A stretch of DNA of 23,320 bases from Candidatus Fermentithermobacillaceae bacterium UBA3951 (GCA_002385465.1 DGDN01000106.1:1-23320); one strand, 5' to 3'. Positions 1 to 8,314 are shown, numbered from the stretch's first letter. Notes: generated by a model not told the origin, from the sequence alone. Program-made: numbers and translations.

Positions 1-30
1 AGCTGCAAACGGCACATAAAACGCATGAAA

Positions 31-1359
31 CTAGCTCCCGATGCTCCTCACAAACTCCACCACGATGAAAGCGACCTCGCGTATGTAGTTTAGGGTTACT
101 TTCTCCGGCACGTCGGCCCGCGAATGGATCCACGAGAGGTTCACCATCCAGCAGCGGTCGGCCCTCGCGAAGGACAGAGCCTTCCACGGCTTGCCGAAGA
201 ACAGGTGGTCCGACGGGTAAGAGGAGGTCAAGGAGACTCCCAATTCTCGTGCCGCGGACGTGTCTAGGATCATCTTGGCAAGGCCTTTGTCCCCGGATAT
301 GTATATCTTCTTGCCTCTTCCCACGCAGTCGAAGTTGATCATGAAACACTTTGAGGGGTCGATGTTAACCCCGGGGATCCCGCGGCCTCGTTTTCCCACG
401 AAGCGCCGCGTGAACGCGAAGGAACCGAAAAGGCCCTCTTCCTCATAATTGAAGAACACGGGCACCACATTCACATTGGAAGCGGACTTGAGCCTTCTCG
501 CGCACTCCAGGACCGCAAAGACGCCTGACGCGTTGTCATCTGCCCCCGGGGATGCGTTGCCGTACAGGAAAAAGCCTGTCACTGCGGAGATGAGCACCGC
601 AAGTAGCGGTGAGACGAGACATGCGACCTCGAAGACCCCAACCATGAAGACGACCGCATAGAGCGACGCCGCCAGAAAGGAGCCCTGGATAAGAAGGAGG
701 GAGACGGAATCGAAGTGGGCTCCGAGGATCACGGTTGGAGCCTCTGATTCACCTGCCGCTGGCCGGACGCCGAACACTGCGAGTGGAGTGCCGTCCCTCA
801 TGCTTTTCGCAGACTTGAGCATCGGAGCCAGCATAAGGGAGCTTAAGATGACGAAAGGAAACCGTCGAGTGGTAAGGAAGTGGGCTACCGCCAGGGCCAG
901 GAATCCAACGCCCAATACGGCGGGCAGGAGGGCGAAGCCCCGGTCCACCAAGGTGTGAGCAGTGTATCCCTCGCGTTCGAGGGCCTCCTTGAGAAAGCGG
1001 GCTGCCTCCAAGTTACCTTTCGCGCCTGCCAAGCGGCCGGAGCGGCAGAACTCCAAAAATTGCCTGTCAAGATCCGGTGAGTCTGTATCCTGAATTGCTG
1101 TCCTTTCCGCCACCTGCCTCGCCCCTTCGCCTTTGTCCGGAAGAGCGGCGCTATCCCAGATTGTGCTTGAGAGTACTATCCCAAGTTGGACTTCTATAAG
1201 GCTGTTGCGCGTTCCTCCTTTGGGGTCCTCTCTCAGGCTTAAGCTTTCGCTCTTTAGGTCCTCACTAAGGCTCGAGCTTTCGCTTTCGCGGCGCGGTTCC
1301 CGAAGTGTCGCTGACTGGCGCTGTAGAATGCTGTTGACAAGTCTGGGGATAAGTGCCAT
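31..1359 (-). CDS. Membrane-associated M28 family zinc metallopeptidase
   Basis: Predicted di-zinc aminopeptidase-type hydrolase of family M28 (442 aa). All five metal-binding or catalytic motifs are visible: HFD (215-217), GADDN (272-276), YEEEG (305-309), NFD (342-344) and a C-terminal H422 in IHSRAD. This predicts an active enzyme that removes residues from peptides, although the substrate is unknown. Hydrophobic stretches lie at about 141-162 and 168-180. A further pair at 219-266 sits between the first two metal motifs, where ordinary M28 enzymes have only a short loop. Residues 20-47 are a charged Ser/Glu/Arg repeat encoded by a DNA tandem repeat. The ATG at 1359 has AGGAG directly against it, closer than usual, so a start further inside the frame is possible. 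The gene is divergent from the secreted BsuPI-like gene. The family call is firm; topology is inferred. Confidence 0.88.
   Translation of the reverse strand: MALIPRLVNSILQRQSATLREPRRESESSSLSEDLKSESLSLREDPKGGTRNSLIEVQLGIVLSSTIWDSAALPDKGEGARQVAERTAIQDTDSPDLDRQFLEFCRSGRLAGAKGNLEAARFLKEALEREGYTAHTLVDRGFALLPAVLGVGFLALAVAHFLTTRRFPFVILSSLMLAPMLKSAKSMRDGTPLAVFGVRPAAGESEAPTVILGAHFDSVSLLLIQGSFLAASLYAVVFMVGVFEVACLVSPLLAVLISAVTGFFLYGNASPGADDNASGVFAVLECARRLKSASNVNVVPVFFNYEEEGLFGSFAFTRRFVGKRGRGIPGVNIDPSKCFMINFDCVGRGKKIYISGDKGLAKMILDTSAARELGVSLTSSYPSDHLFFGKPWKALSFARADRCWMVNLSWIHSRADVPEKVTLNYIREVAFIVVEFVRSIGS
1216..1283 (-). repeat. Imperfect 33-35 bp tandem repeat inside the M28 gene
   Basis: Two adjacent units (1251-1283 and 1216-1250, read on the minus strand) share GCGAAAGCT, then GAGGACC and AAAG in the same order and differ by a few substitutions and a 2-bp length change. 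They encode the related peptides SESSSLSEDLK and SESLSLREDPK near the N-terminus of the M28 peptidase. The reading frame is maintained only if small compensating length changes are counted. The repeat looks like a recent local duplication. Confidence 0.7.
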
Positions 1360-1659
1360 CTCCTGTGAATAACAGGGAGGAATGGGGGATTAAGGCGGGA
1401 TCTTGCCCCCCCAATAAATCCCAGCCACTTTACGGAACACGATGCGTACCATGCCTGTCCTACTCTATGAAAAAGACCTGTATATGGCCTGTTTATGGTA
1501 GAGATTTCTGGAGCAGAGCGGGGCCGGTGGTGTTATTATGTAAACTGCGGCCCGAGAAAGCCATGCAGGCCGAATACAGAGGTAGCGGAGGGGCGCGCGG
1601 ACCTTGGTGAAGTATGGCGCGTGATCACCGCAGATCCAGAAGAATAGGAGAGATGACCA
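1360..1659. other. Divergent intergenic region, M28 peptidase / BsuPI-like gene
   Basis: This 300-bp spacer should hold promoters for both divergent genes. I see no convincing -35/-10 pair on either strand; TATTAT at 1534-1539 is the best isolated -10-like element. A short inverted repeat, CCTGT-N5-ACAGG (1362-1376), overlaps the Shine-Dalgarno sequence of the M28 gene on the minus strand and could weakly sequester it. No open reading frame or RNA gene is evident. Confidence 0.4.
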
Positions 1660-2526
1660 GTGGTAAAGCGCATCAGCGTAGCAGTAATGGTGGTCCTCAT
1701 AGCCATCATGGCTCTGGCGCCGTATGCGATGGCTGCACCTCAATCGTCTCGTCTGCCTAATGTGAACTGGCGTGAGGCGCCGTGGCAAGCCAGGTGGGAG
1801 CCGTTTCCGATCTGGCCCGGTTGGGGACAAGCCCCGAAGAACGGCACAGGGCTCCAGTACTGGCTCGATTACTCGGCTGAAACCAACGAGCTTATCCTTA
1901 CCGTTCACAATCCGACGCGCAGACCAATAAAGGTAAGCACCCCCAGTGGAATGAAGACGGATTTTGTGCTCTGGAGAGACGGCAAGGTAGCGTACAGAGC
2001 AGCCTACGGCAAGGTATTTACCCAGGCACTGGTCGAGGAGACGTTCAGGGCAGGCCAGAGCAAGACCTACAAGGAGGCCCTTCCCAACGACCTCCGTTCA
2101 GGCACTTACTTTGCTCAGGCCTACTTCATCGCCGAGACCAAGTGGGCACCTGTGGCGTCAGCCTACATCAACCTGCGTCCCAGGCAGGCAAAGGACCCCT
2201 TTGAGTACAGCGTAGAGTATATAGGGCCCAGCTGGTGGAGCCGGAGCCCCAAGCTGCGGGTTACCATAAAGAACACTTCGGACAAGGACATCACCCTGCC
2301 CTACCAGTATGGGTACCAGGTCCTCGTGAAGAAGGCAGGCGACAGGGACTACAGGGGTGACGTTGGAATCGGCCAGTCCATCGGGACCATCGAGGCCGGC
2401 GCAACCAGGTATGTGTTCATACCGCTCGATCCCCTGGAGCGAGGCAGCTATCAGGTGGATGTCCGGTCCAACGTGGGAACCGGTTATTACCGTGTGGTCA
2501 GCCAGTCTTGGTTCTATGTCTGGTAA
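1660..2526 (+). CDS. Secreted protein with two BsuPI-like Ig-fold domains
   Basis: A 288-aa exported protein. The N-terminus is basic (VKR) followed by a hydrophobic core and a likely cleavage site after AMA (about residue 25). The mature chain appears to hold two related beta-sandwich units at about 65-172 and 179-288. Each contains the pattern 'L.(V/L)T(V/I).N.(T/S)...I', a pattern typical of the BsuPI family, named after the Bacillus intracellular proteinase inhibitor. In Clostridia such domains are common in secreted or wall proteins of unknown role, so inhibitor activity is not shown here. The linker is rich in Trp and Pro. The GTG start at 1660 is preceded by AGGAG at 1646-1650 with 9-nt spacing. 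A strong hairpin follows, so it is probably a single-gene transcript. No membrane anchor is seen after the signal peptide. Confidence 0.72.
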   Translation: MVKRISVAVMVVLIAIMALAPYAMAAPQSSRLPNVNWREAPWQARWEPFPIWPGWGQAPKNGTGLQYWLDYSAETNELILTVHNPTRRPIKVSTPSGMKTDFVLWRDGKVAYRAAYGKVFTQALVEETFRAGQSKTYKEALPNDLRSGTYFAQAYFIAETKWAPVASAYINLRPRQAKDPFEYSVEYIGPSWWSRSPKLRVTIKNTSDKDITLPYQYGYQVLVKKAGDRDYRGDVGIGQSIGTIEAGATRYVFIPLDPLERGSYQVDVRSNVGTGYYRVVSQSWFYVW

Positions 2527-2562
2527 GTATGCGGCGAGTTTCCGCTGAGTAGCGGACCAAGG

Positions 2563-2591
2563 AAGGTGGCTCCCAAGGCGGGAGCCACCTT
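2563..2591 (+). terminator. Intrinsic terminator after the BsuPI-like gene
   Basis: A perfect 12-bp stem (2563-2574 with 2580-2591) closes a 5-nt loop 36 bp after the stop codon. The 3' arm ends in CCACCTT and is followed by ATGTGT, so the U-tract is poor, but the stem is long and GC-rich. Confidence 0.7.
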
Positions 2592-2855
2592 ATGTGTCTC
2601 ATCACGGTGGTTTCCCTTGCACCCACCGCTGGCGAATTGATAATATGCCCGAGGAGCTTTCTTTTTCGCTCTTAAGGCTTTCTTTTTCTAAAGGTGGTTC
2701 TCGGGTTTCCAGGCAGCGTCTCGTATTCTTGGTGTTCCTTGGTGTTCTCAGTGGTATTCTATGGAGAGTTGCACTAAGGTGGCCTTACGGCTTTGTTGTC
2801 TTTTTTGGTTTCTTCCCGAAAATCTTTGGAGGTTTTTTCTCAAGCGTAGGAGGAG
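2592..2855 (+). promoter_or_regulatory. Long T-rich leader region upstream of the EF-G paralogue
   Basis: The stretch of 264 bp has no supported gene. It is strikingly T-rich on the plus strand compared with its surroundings. It contains an 11-bp direct repeat CTTTCTTTTTC (2657-2667, 2678-2688), a tandem TTGGTGTTC (2729-2737, 2739-2747), and a T-rich run before the ribosome site. A possible promoter is TTGCAC (2617-2622), N16, GATAAT (2639-2644). If it is used, the mRNA would carry a leader of about 200 nt. I recognise no known riboswitch or T-box in it. Confidence 0.4.
2657..2688 (+). repeat. T-rich direct repeat with 21-nt period
   Basis: The 11-mer CTTTCTTTTTC occurs at 2657-2667 and again at 2678-2688, separated by CGCTCTTAAGG-like sequence. 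It lies in the untranslated region upstream of the EF-G paralogue. Confidence 0.55.
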
Positions 2856-4940
2856 ATGGCTTTGAAAGAGTACTCTACGGACAACATCCGAAACATTGCT
2901 CTTATCTCTCACGGTGGAGCCGGAAAGACTACGCTGGGCGACGCGATGTTGTTCGTATCCGGCGGAAACGACCGGTTCGGTCGTACCGATGACGGGACAT
3001 CGGTCCTTGACTTCGACCCCGAGGAGCAAAGAAGGAATACCACCATTTCCACGTCTATCGCTCCCGTTGAGTGGAAAGGTAAGAAGCTCAATATCCTGGA
3101 TACCCCGGGGTATTTCGACTTCGTCGGCGAGGTCCGTTCAGCGCTCCGCGTGTGCGACGGGGCGATCGTGGTTGTCGACGCTACGGGAGGCATCGAGGTC
3201 GGAACGGAGCTCGTTTGGCAGTACGCCAACGAATACGAGATTCCTCGCCTCATTGTCGTAAACAAGCTGGACAGAGAAAACACAGATTTCCAGACCACTC
3301 TGGACCAGATCAACGAAGCCTTTGGAGGGCGGGCTACCCCCCTTTATCTTCCCGTCGGAAAACAAGCGAACCTGAAAGGCGTTGTGGACGTTGTAAGAGG
3401 CGTCATGCTGACGGCCGGACCCAATGGAAAGGTTACCGAAGGTCCGGTGCCCGATGACCTGACCGGCCAGGTGGCAGATGTTAAGGAGCAGCTCAAGGAA
3501 GCCGCCTGTGACGGCGACGACGAGCTCATGGAGAAGTACCTGGAAGAAGGAGACCTGTCCGACGACGAAATCCTCCGGGGCTTGCGCCTGGCTTCTTCCA
3601 TGGGACGGATCTACCTGGTTGTGCCGGTCGCAGCCGCCAAACTCATAGGCATCGTCCAGCTCATGGATGCAGCGGTTGACTACCTGCCTTCCCCGAAAGC
3701 CGTACCGCCGGTAAAGGGGACCGTCCCGGGACAAGAAGCCGAGGTCGAGCGCGAGGCTTCAGAGTCGGCCCCGTTCTCTGCTCTTGTGTTCAAGACCACG
3801 GCCGACCCCTATGTCGGTAAGCTTACGCTCTTCAGGGTGTACTCGGGCAAGTTTGCTTCCAACAGCACGGTGCTTAACTCCACCCGGAACAAAGTTGAGA
3901 GAATAGGACAGCTATACACAATAAAAGGCAAGACACAGGAACCTGTGGCAGTTGTGAATGCCGGCGATATCGGCGCCGTCGCCAAGCTCCAGGACACTCT
4001 CACGGGAGATACCCTCTGCAAGCAAGAGGAACCCGTAGTGTTCAGCCCAATAAAGTTCCCGCCGCCCATCTACTCGGTCGCCGTACGTCCGAAAACAAAG
4101 GGAGACGAAGACAAGATCTCATCCGGGCTAACCAGGTTGACCGAAGAAGACCCGACGATTACGGTGGAGAGGAACGCGGAGACCGGCGAGACAATCCTCT
4201 CCGGCCTTGGCGAAGTCCACGTGGACGTGACCACCGGCAAACTCAAGAGGAAGTTCGGAGTTGACGTAGACCTTACGACTCCCACGATCCCCTACCGCGA
4301 GACGATAAAGGGTTCGTCCAAAGCAGAAGGAAGGCACAAGAAGCAGACCGGAGGCCGCGGGCAGTTCGGTCACGTCTGGATCGAGTTTGAGCCCACCGAG
4401 AGCGAATTCGAGTTTGTGGACAAGATCTTCGGCGGTGCCGTTCCCCGTCAGTACATCCCCGCAGTCGAAAAGGGCTTGCGCGAGGCCATGGTCGAAGGCG
4501 TCCTCGCCGGGTACCCTGTTACCGGACTCAAAGCCACTCTGTACGATGGTTCTTACCATCCGGTAGACTCGTCGGAAATGGCTTTCAAGATCGCCGCTTC
4601 TTTGGCTTTCAAGAAAGGATGTACCGAGGCCAATCCTATCTTGCTTGAACCCATCATGAGGCTTGAGGTCACGGTCCCTGAGCAGTTCATGGGCGACATC
4701 ATGGGAGACCTCAACAAGAAGCGAGGAAGGATCCAGGGCATGGAATCCCGCGGGCACTTCCAGGTCATCAAAGCCACCGCGCCCCTTGCGGAGCTCCAGA
4801 AGTACGCTATCGACCTAAGGTCTATGACTCAAGGTAGAGGCCTCTTTACCATGGAGTTTGACCACTACGAAGAAGTCCCCGGAAACATAGCCGAGGCCAT
4901 AATAGAGGAAGCCAAAAGGCGCAAGGAGCAGGAGAAGTAA
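2856..4940 (+). CDS. fusA: Elongation factor G paralogue (EF-G2 type) translational GTPase
   Basis: A 694-aa five-domain ribosomal translocase-like GTPase acting in the cytoplasm. The G-domain shows a P-loop with GGAGKTT (20-26), switch-II DTPGYFDF (82-89) and NKLD (136-139). Domain IV is recognisable from PYRETI and GGRGQFGHV, and the C-terminus keeps the EF-G V fold. Canonical EF-G has AHIDAGKTT and DTPGH; here the P-loop reads SHGGAGKTT and the switch-II histidine is Tyr86. With the N-terminal sequence IRNIALISHGG, this fits the second EF-G class (EF-G2-like, as in Thermus EF-G-2) rather than the str-operon gene. Its exact role in that class is unsettled. It is also outside an rpsL-rpsG-tuf cluster. 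The start ATG has AGGAGG only 2 nt upstream, so spacing is tight. It is a monocistronic unit bounded by terminators. Confidence 0.9.
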   Translation: MALKEYSTDNIRNIALISHGGAGKTTLGDAMLFVSGGNDRFGRTDDGTSVLDFDPEEQRRNTTISTSIAPVEWKGKKLNILDTPGYFDFVGEVRSALRVCDGAIVVVDATGGIEVGTELVWQYANEYEIPRLIVVNKLDRENTDFQTTLDQINEAFGGRATPLYLPVGKQANLKGVVDVVRGVMLTAGPNGKVTEGPVPDDLTGQVADVKEQLKEAACDGDDELMEKYLEEGDLSDDEILRGLRLASSMGRIYLVVPVAAAKLIGIVQLMDAAVDYLPSPKAVPPVKGTVPGQEAEVEREASESAPFSALVFKTTADPYVGKLTLFRVYSGKFASNSTVLNSTRNKVERIGQLYTIKGKTQEPVAVVNAGDIGAVAKLQDTLTGDTLCKQEEPVVFSPIKFPPPIYSVAVRPKTKGDEDKISSGLTRLTEEDPTITVERNAETGETILSGLGEVHVDVTTGKLKRKFGVDVDLTTPTIPYRETIKGSSKAEGRHKKQTGGRGQFGHVWIEFEPTESEFEFVDKIFGGAVPRQYIPAVEKGLREAMVEGVLAGYPVTGLKATLYDGSYHPVDSSEMAFKIAASLAFKKGCTEANPILLEPIMRLEVTVPEQFMGDIMGDLNKKRGRIQGMESRGHFQVIKATAPLAELQKYAIDLRSMTQGRGLFTMEFDHYEEVPGNIAEAIIEEAKRRKEQEK

Positions 4941-4980
4941 GCCTGCCTCCACGAAGATGGTTCTAAGGATTGATGTTGGG

Positions 4981-5007
4981 AGAGTCCCGGCACGAAGCCG
5001 GGACTCT
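4981..5007. terminator. Shared terminator between convergent EF-G paralogue and SpoIID-like gene
   Basis: A perfect 11-bp GC-rich stem (4981-4991 with 4997-5007) with loop ACGAA lies in the 67-bp gap between two convergent stop codons. It can serve both strands. Neither side has a long U-tract (TCATT on the plus strand). Confidence 0.7.
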
Positions 5008-5958
5008 TCATTGCCACTTCTTTTCCACTTTGACGTTATTGAAGTAGTACTTTACGATGTCCTCCGCCTTACTTCCCCGCTGGGCGAGGATAAAGGCTCC
5101 CCATTGGGACATGCCGACCCCGTGGCCGTACCCCCGTCCTTTCATGACGATGGAATCTCCCGACATAGACACCGAATCCAGGAGAGTCGACCTCATGGCC
5201 GAAGCACCCAACGCCACTCTGAACGAAGGAGCCGGGACTTCCTTGCCGTTTATGACGAGCACCTCGGCCCTGCCGGAGGGACCCTTGCGGCCGATCTTTA
5301 TGGATTCAACGCGGTCTATCGGGACACCGACTTGGGTGGCAGCCCGGGCTACTTCGGCATTTGAGAAGGTCCTGTACCACGTCTGGGTAGGTTCCTTCTG
5401 GACGTCGTCCTTGGGTGCCACGTAGGGAGTTTTTTCTTTGTTGTAGCCCAACCCTTCGACTGCGCTGGCAGTAACGCCCCCGGAACTTGCGTGGAACCAC
5501 GCGTTTATCGGCTCTCCGCCGTAAAGCACTATCTGGCCCCTCGTGTCGCTCACCGCCTGCTTCACCCTATCGTTGACCCTTTCTGCGTTGTAAGCCTGAA
5601 ATTCGTTGGGGTCGGTGCTGGCTTGGGTACCTCTCTTGGGGACTCCGCCTTCGCTCATCTTCTTAAGGGTAAAGGTCCGGGCCACTATCGCTTGAGCGCG
5701 CAAGGCTTCTAGTGGCCACGTGGGATCCATCTCCGCGGCCACCACGCCTTCCAGGTACGTCTCAAGCGGCATGTTTTTCACTTCGCCGGTCTCATGCATG
5801 TAGACCGAAATTGTGGGTTCGGAATCCGGTAGTTGGGTCTTGGGGGGAGTTCGGACTCCTCTTACGATGACGGCGAGGATGAGCGCCAGCGCAATCCCGG
5901 GCACCCAAAGCCATTTTTCGCTCTTGAAAGCTGTCCTCCAAGGTTTTCGATTGGACAT
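5008..5958 (-). CDS. SpoIID/LytB-domain cell-wall protein, membrane-anchored
   Basis: A 316-aa protein with an uncleaved N-terminal membrane anchor (about 17-33) and an extracytoplasmic SpoIID/LytB domain. Family hallmarks are LEGVVAAEM (69-77), in which Glu76 corresponds to the catalytic acid of SpoIID lytic transglycosylases, then ALRAQAIVARTF, HASSGG (about 157), and the C-terminal GRGYGHGVGMSQWG (274-287). SpoIID cleaves glycan strands during engulfment, while LytB-type relatives stimulate an amidase, so the exact role here is open. No SpoIIR, SpoIIQ or SpoIIID neighbour is present, so this may be a paralogue rather than spoIID itself. The ATG at 5958 follows GGAGG with 8-nt spacing. Confidence 0.87.
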   Translation of the reverse strand: MSNRKPWRTAFKSEKWLWVPGIALALILAVIVRGVRTPPKTQLPDSEPTISVYMHETGEVKNMPLETYLEGVVAAEMDPTWPLEALRAQAIVARTFTLKKMSEGGVPKRGTQASTDPNEFQAYNAERVNDRVKQAVSDTRGQIVLYGGEPINAWFHASSGGVTASAVEGLGYNKEKTPYVAPKDDVQKEPTQTWYRTFSNAEVARAATQVGVPIDRVESIKIGRKGPSGRAEVLVINGKEVPAPSFRVALGASAMRSTLLDSVSMSGDSIVMKGRGYGHGVGMSQWGAFILAQRGSKAEDIVKYYFNNVKVEKKWQ

Positions 5959-6070
5959 CCTTCATACCTCCATGAAACGCTTCCCGGCGGCCTCGTCGAG
6001 GTGGTTAATGAACGGGCTCTACCCATTCAATAGGCTTCCCCGCTCAAGCGTGTAAAACCCTTAGATCGTC

Positions 6071-6099
6071 TTGGCTCTCCCTGTGCCGCGTGTTAGCAT
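6071..6099 (+). promoter_or_regulatory. Candidate sigma-A promoter for trxB
   Basis: TTGGCT (6071-6076), 17-bp spacer, TAGCAT (6094-6099). Each hexamer matches the consensus at 4 of 6 positions. It lies 66 bp before the GTG start and is the best pair in the gap between the divergent genes. Confidence 0.45.
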
Positions 6100-6164
6100 T
6101 CGAGGTGAAAACGGCCGGTGCAACGAGGCCACTCGAAACGGAATACTGATAAGGGGTGAGCGGT

Positions 6165-7115
6165 GTGAATTACGACATCATTGTTGTTGGCGGGGGTCCC
6201 GCCGGGATGACCGCAGCGATATATGCCGGAAGAGCAGGTTGGAAGACTCTCTTGGTTGACCCGATGGGCGGTGGTGGCCAGCCGAGCACGGCCGACATGA
6301 TCTACAACTACCCCGGTTTTCCGGATGGGGTGAAAGGTCCCGACCTCATGGACCTTATGGCCCGTCAAGCAAAGGTTTTTGGCGTGAAAATAGACTATGA
6401 GGAAGTTGCCAAGGTAACTCAGGAAGGCCAAGATGAAAGCGGGAAAGCCGGTGAGGCCGGCTTTAAGGTGAGTTCAGGCGATACGGAATATACCGCCCGG
6501 GCGGTCGTGTACGCAGCAGGCTCGCGTCCGAGGAAGCTGGGAGTGCCGGGAGAGGAGGAGTATCTGGCCAAGGGGATAGGCTTCTGCGCCACGTGCGACG
6601 GCGCGCTGTTTAGAGATAAAGTCGTAGCCGTGGTCGGCGGGGGAGACTCCGCCTTGTCTGAGGCCGTCTTTCTCACCCAATACGCCAAGGAAGTCATCAT
6701 CATCCACAGGCGTGATGAGTACAGGGCCGGAGTGGCCAACGTGAAGCTCGTCCAAGAAAACCCGAAGATAAGAGAGCTTCTGTCTACGGTCGTTGAGTCA
6801 GTGAGAGGAGATGAGGTCCTTACCGGTATTACGGTGAGGAACCTAAAGACCGGAGAAGTCCGCGACCTTGAGGTCCAGGGTCTCTTCCTCTACGTAGGTT
6901 GGACGCCCAACGTTGAACCCATAAGGCACCTGGTCGAGACGGACAAGAACGGTTATGTCTTGACCAATGAGGATATGTCAACGAAGACGCCGGGGCTTTT
7001 CGTGGCCGGCGACTTGAGGCGAAAGCCGCTCCGTCAGGTGACTACGGCCGTAGGTGACGGGGCCACTGCCGCTTGGTCGGCCGAGAAGTACCTCCTTGAG
7101 CGAGGCGTACGATGA
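6165..7115 (+). CDS. trxB: Thioredoxin-disulfide reductase
   Basis: A cytoplasmic FAD/NADPH flavoenzyme that reduces thioredoxin. The N-terminal FAD loop GGGPAG is followed by the redox-active CATC pair (about residue 142), then the NADPH-binding GGGDSA and HRRDEYRA, whose arginines are expected to contact the NADPH 2'-phosphate. The C-terminal second FAD motif is VAGDLRRKPLRQVTTAVGDG. All are intact in about 316 residues, the normal family length. I place the start at GTG 6165 because AAGGGGTG (6151-6158) lies 6 nt before it; the in-frame GTG at 6156 would overlap that site. The stop overlaps the next gene's ATG (ATGA), suggesting translational coupling. No thioredoxin gene is adjacent. Confidence 0.92.
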   Translation: MNYDIIVVGGGPAGMTAAIYAGRAGWKTLLVDPMGGGGQPSTADMIYNYPGFPDGVKGPDLMDLMARQAKVFGVKIDYEEVAKVTQEGQDESGKAGEAGFKVSSGDTEYTARAVVYAAGSRPRKLGVPGEEEYLAKGIGFCATCDGALFRDKVVAVVGGGDSALSEAVFLTQYAKEVIIIHRRDEYRAGVANVKLVQENPKIRELLSTVVESVRGDEVLTGITVRNLKTGEVRDLEVQGLFLYVGWTPNVEPIRHLVETDKNGYVLTNEDMSTKTPGLFVAGDLRRKPLRQVTTAVGDGATAAWSAEKYLLERGVR

Positions 7116-8314
7116 GACCCATCGTGAACCTCTTGCCGAAGGTGAAACACAGGGTGTATAGCGGGCACCCGTGGATATTCTCAAGTGAGATTGGGTCTTT
7201 GGAAGGGACATTCAGTCCGGGAGATATCGTCGAGGTCCGAGATCCGAGAGGGAGATTTGTGTGTCTCGGCTACCTAAACCCGGAGTCAACCATCACGGTG
7301 AGAGTCCTGTCTCGAGAAGACCGGGATATAGATGAGGAGTTCTTCAGGGAACGCGTGAGGCAGGCAGTGGAATACCGGCGGTTCCTTTTTGGCCTTAAGG
7401 GTCCCTTTGGAGACGATGGCAGCGGGTACAGGTTGGTCTACTCGGAAGGCGACTTTCTGCCGGGGCTAGTTGTCGACATCTTCGCCGGATATGTCTCTTT
7501 CCAGACCCTCACACTGGGGATAGACCGGTGGAAGGAGACGCTCATTGACGCGATAAACGAGTACGTAAGCCCCAAAGGTATCTACGAAAGGAACGATGCG
7601 CCGGTCAGGAGGCTGGAGGGCATGAACCTCCGGGCCGGGTATCTGGGCGAACCTTTCGATCCGGTTATCGAGATGGATGAAAACGGTGTCACCGTACTGG
7701 TAGACATCCAGCGTGGTCAGAAAACCGGTTACTTTCTGGACCAGTCGGAGAACAGGCTGCTCGCCCGGAAGTACCTCTCGGGAAGGTCCGTCCTCGATGC
7801 TTTCTCTTACTCGGGCGGATTTGGGCTCTCTGCCCTCGCGGGAGGGGCTTCGAGCGTGCTCTTCATGGATGCCAGTGAGGCAGCCCTCGACCTCGCCAGG
7901 GCTGCTGCCGGGAGGAACGACTTCTCAGGAAAAGTTGCTTTTGAGGCCGCCAATGTTTTCGATGCGCTCCGGGAGTATGAGCGAAGCGGGCGGAAGTTCG
8001 GAGCAGTGTTCTTGGACCCGCCGGCTTTCGCGCGCTCGAGAAAGATGGTGGAGAGCGCCCTGGCAGGGTACAAAGAAATCAACTTGCGGGCAATGAAAGT
8101 AGTGGAAGACGGCGGCATTTTGTGTACCTCGTCCTGTTCGCAGCACGTCGCTCCCCAGGAATTCGACGATATGTTGGACGAAGCGGCGAAAGACGCTAAG
8201 GTCTACTTAAGGGTAATCGAGCGCCGCGGCCAGCGGGCCGACCACCCGGTTCTTGGAGGAGTCCCCGAGACAGAATACCTCAAGTTCAGGATGTTCCAGG
8301 TGCTTAAGGAGTAG
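7112..8314 (+). CDS. RlmI-like class I SAM-dependent 23S rRNA cytosine-C5 methyltransferase
   Basis: A 400-aa predicted rRNA m5C methyltransferase. An N-terminal PUA-type RNA-binding domain (about 1-75, with GHPWIF and PGDIVEVRD) precedes a middle domain. The Rossmann methyltransferase core follows, with the SAM motif VLDAFSYSGGFGLSA (about 230), LDPPAFARS (motif IV, about 305), and TSSCS carrying the likely catalytic cysteine (about 343). E. coli RlmI modifies 23S rRNA C1962; whether this protein has the same site is inferred. It overlaps the upstream trxB stop by 4 bp and GAGCGAGG-like sequence lies ahead of its ATG. The pairing with trxB looks like a simple operon rather than a pathway. 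Confidence 0.85.
   Translation: MRPIVNLLPKVKHRVYSGHPWIFSSEIGSLEGTFSPGDIVEVRDPRGRFVCLGYLNPESTITVRVLSREDRDIDEEFFRERVRQAVEYRRFLFGLKGPFGDDGSGYRLVYSEGDFLPGLVVDIFAGYVSFQTLTLGIDRWKETLIDAINEYVSPKGIYERNDAPVRRLEGMNLRAGYLGEPFDPVIEMDENGVTVLVDIQRGQKTGYFLDQSENRLLARKYLSGRSVLDAFSYSGGFGLSALAGGASSVLFMDASEAALDLARAAAGRNDFSGKVAFEAANVFDALREYERSGRKFGAVFLDPPAFARSRKMVESALAGYKEINLRAMKVVEDGGILCTSSCSQHVAPQEFDDMLDEAAKDAKVYLRVIERRGQRADHPVLGGVPETEYLKFRMFQVLKE

Noticed and set aside
109..116. CPBP protease assignment from GEELSRAW in the membrane protein (residue numbers 109-116 of the gene at 21033)
   Set aside because: The motif has one residue fewer than EExxxR and the other CPBP motifs are not evident; described as a resemblance only.
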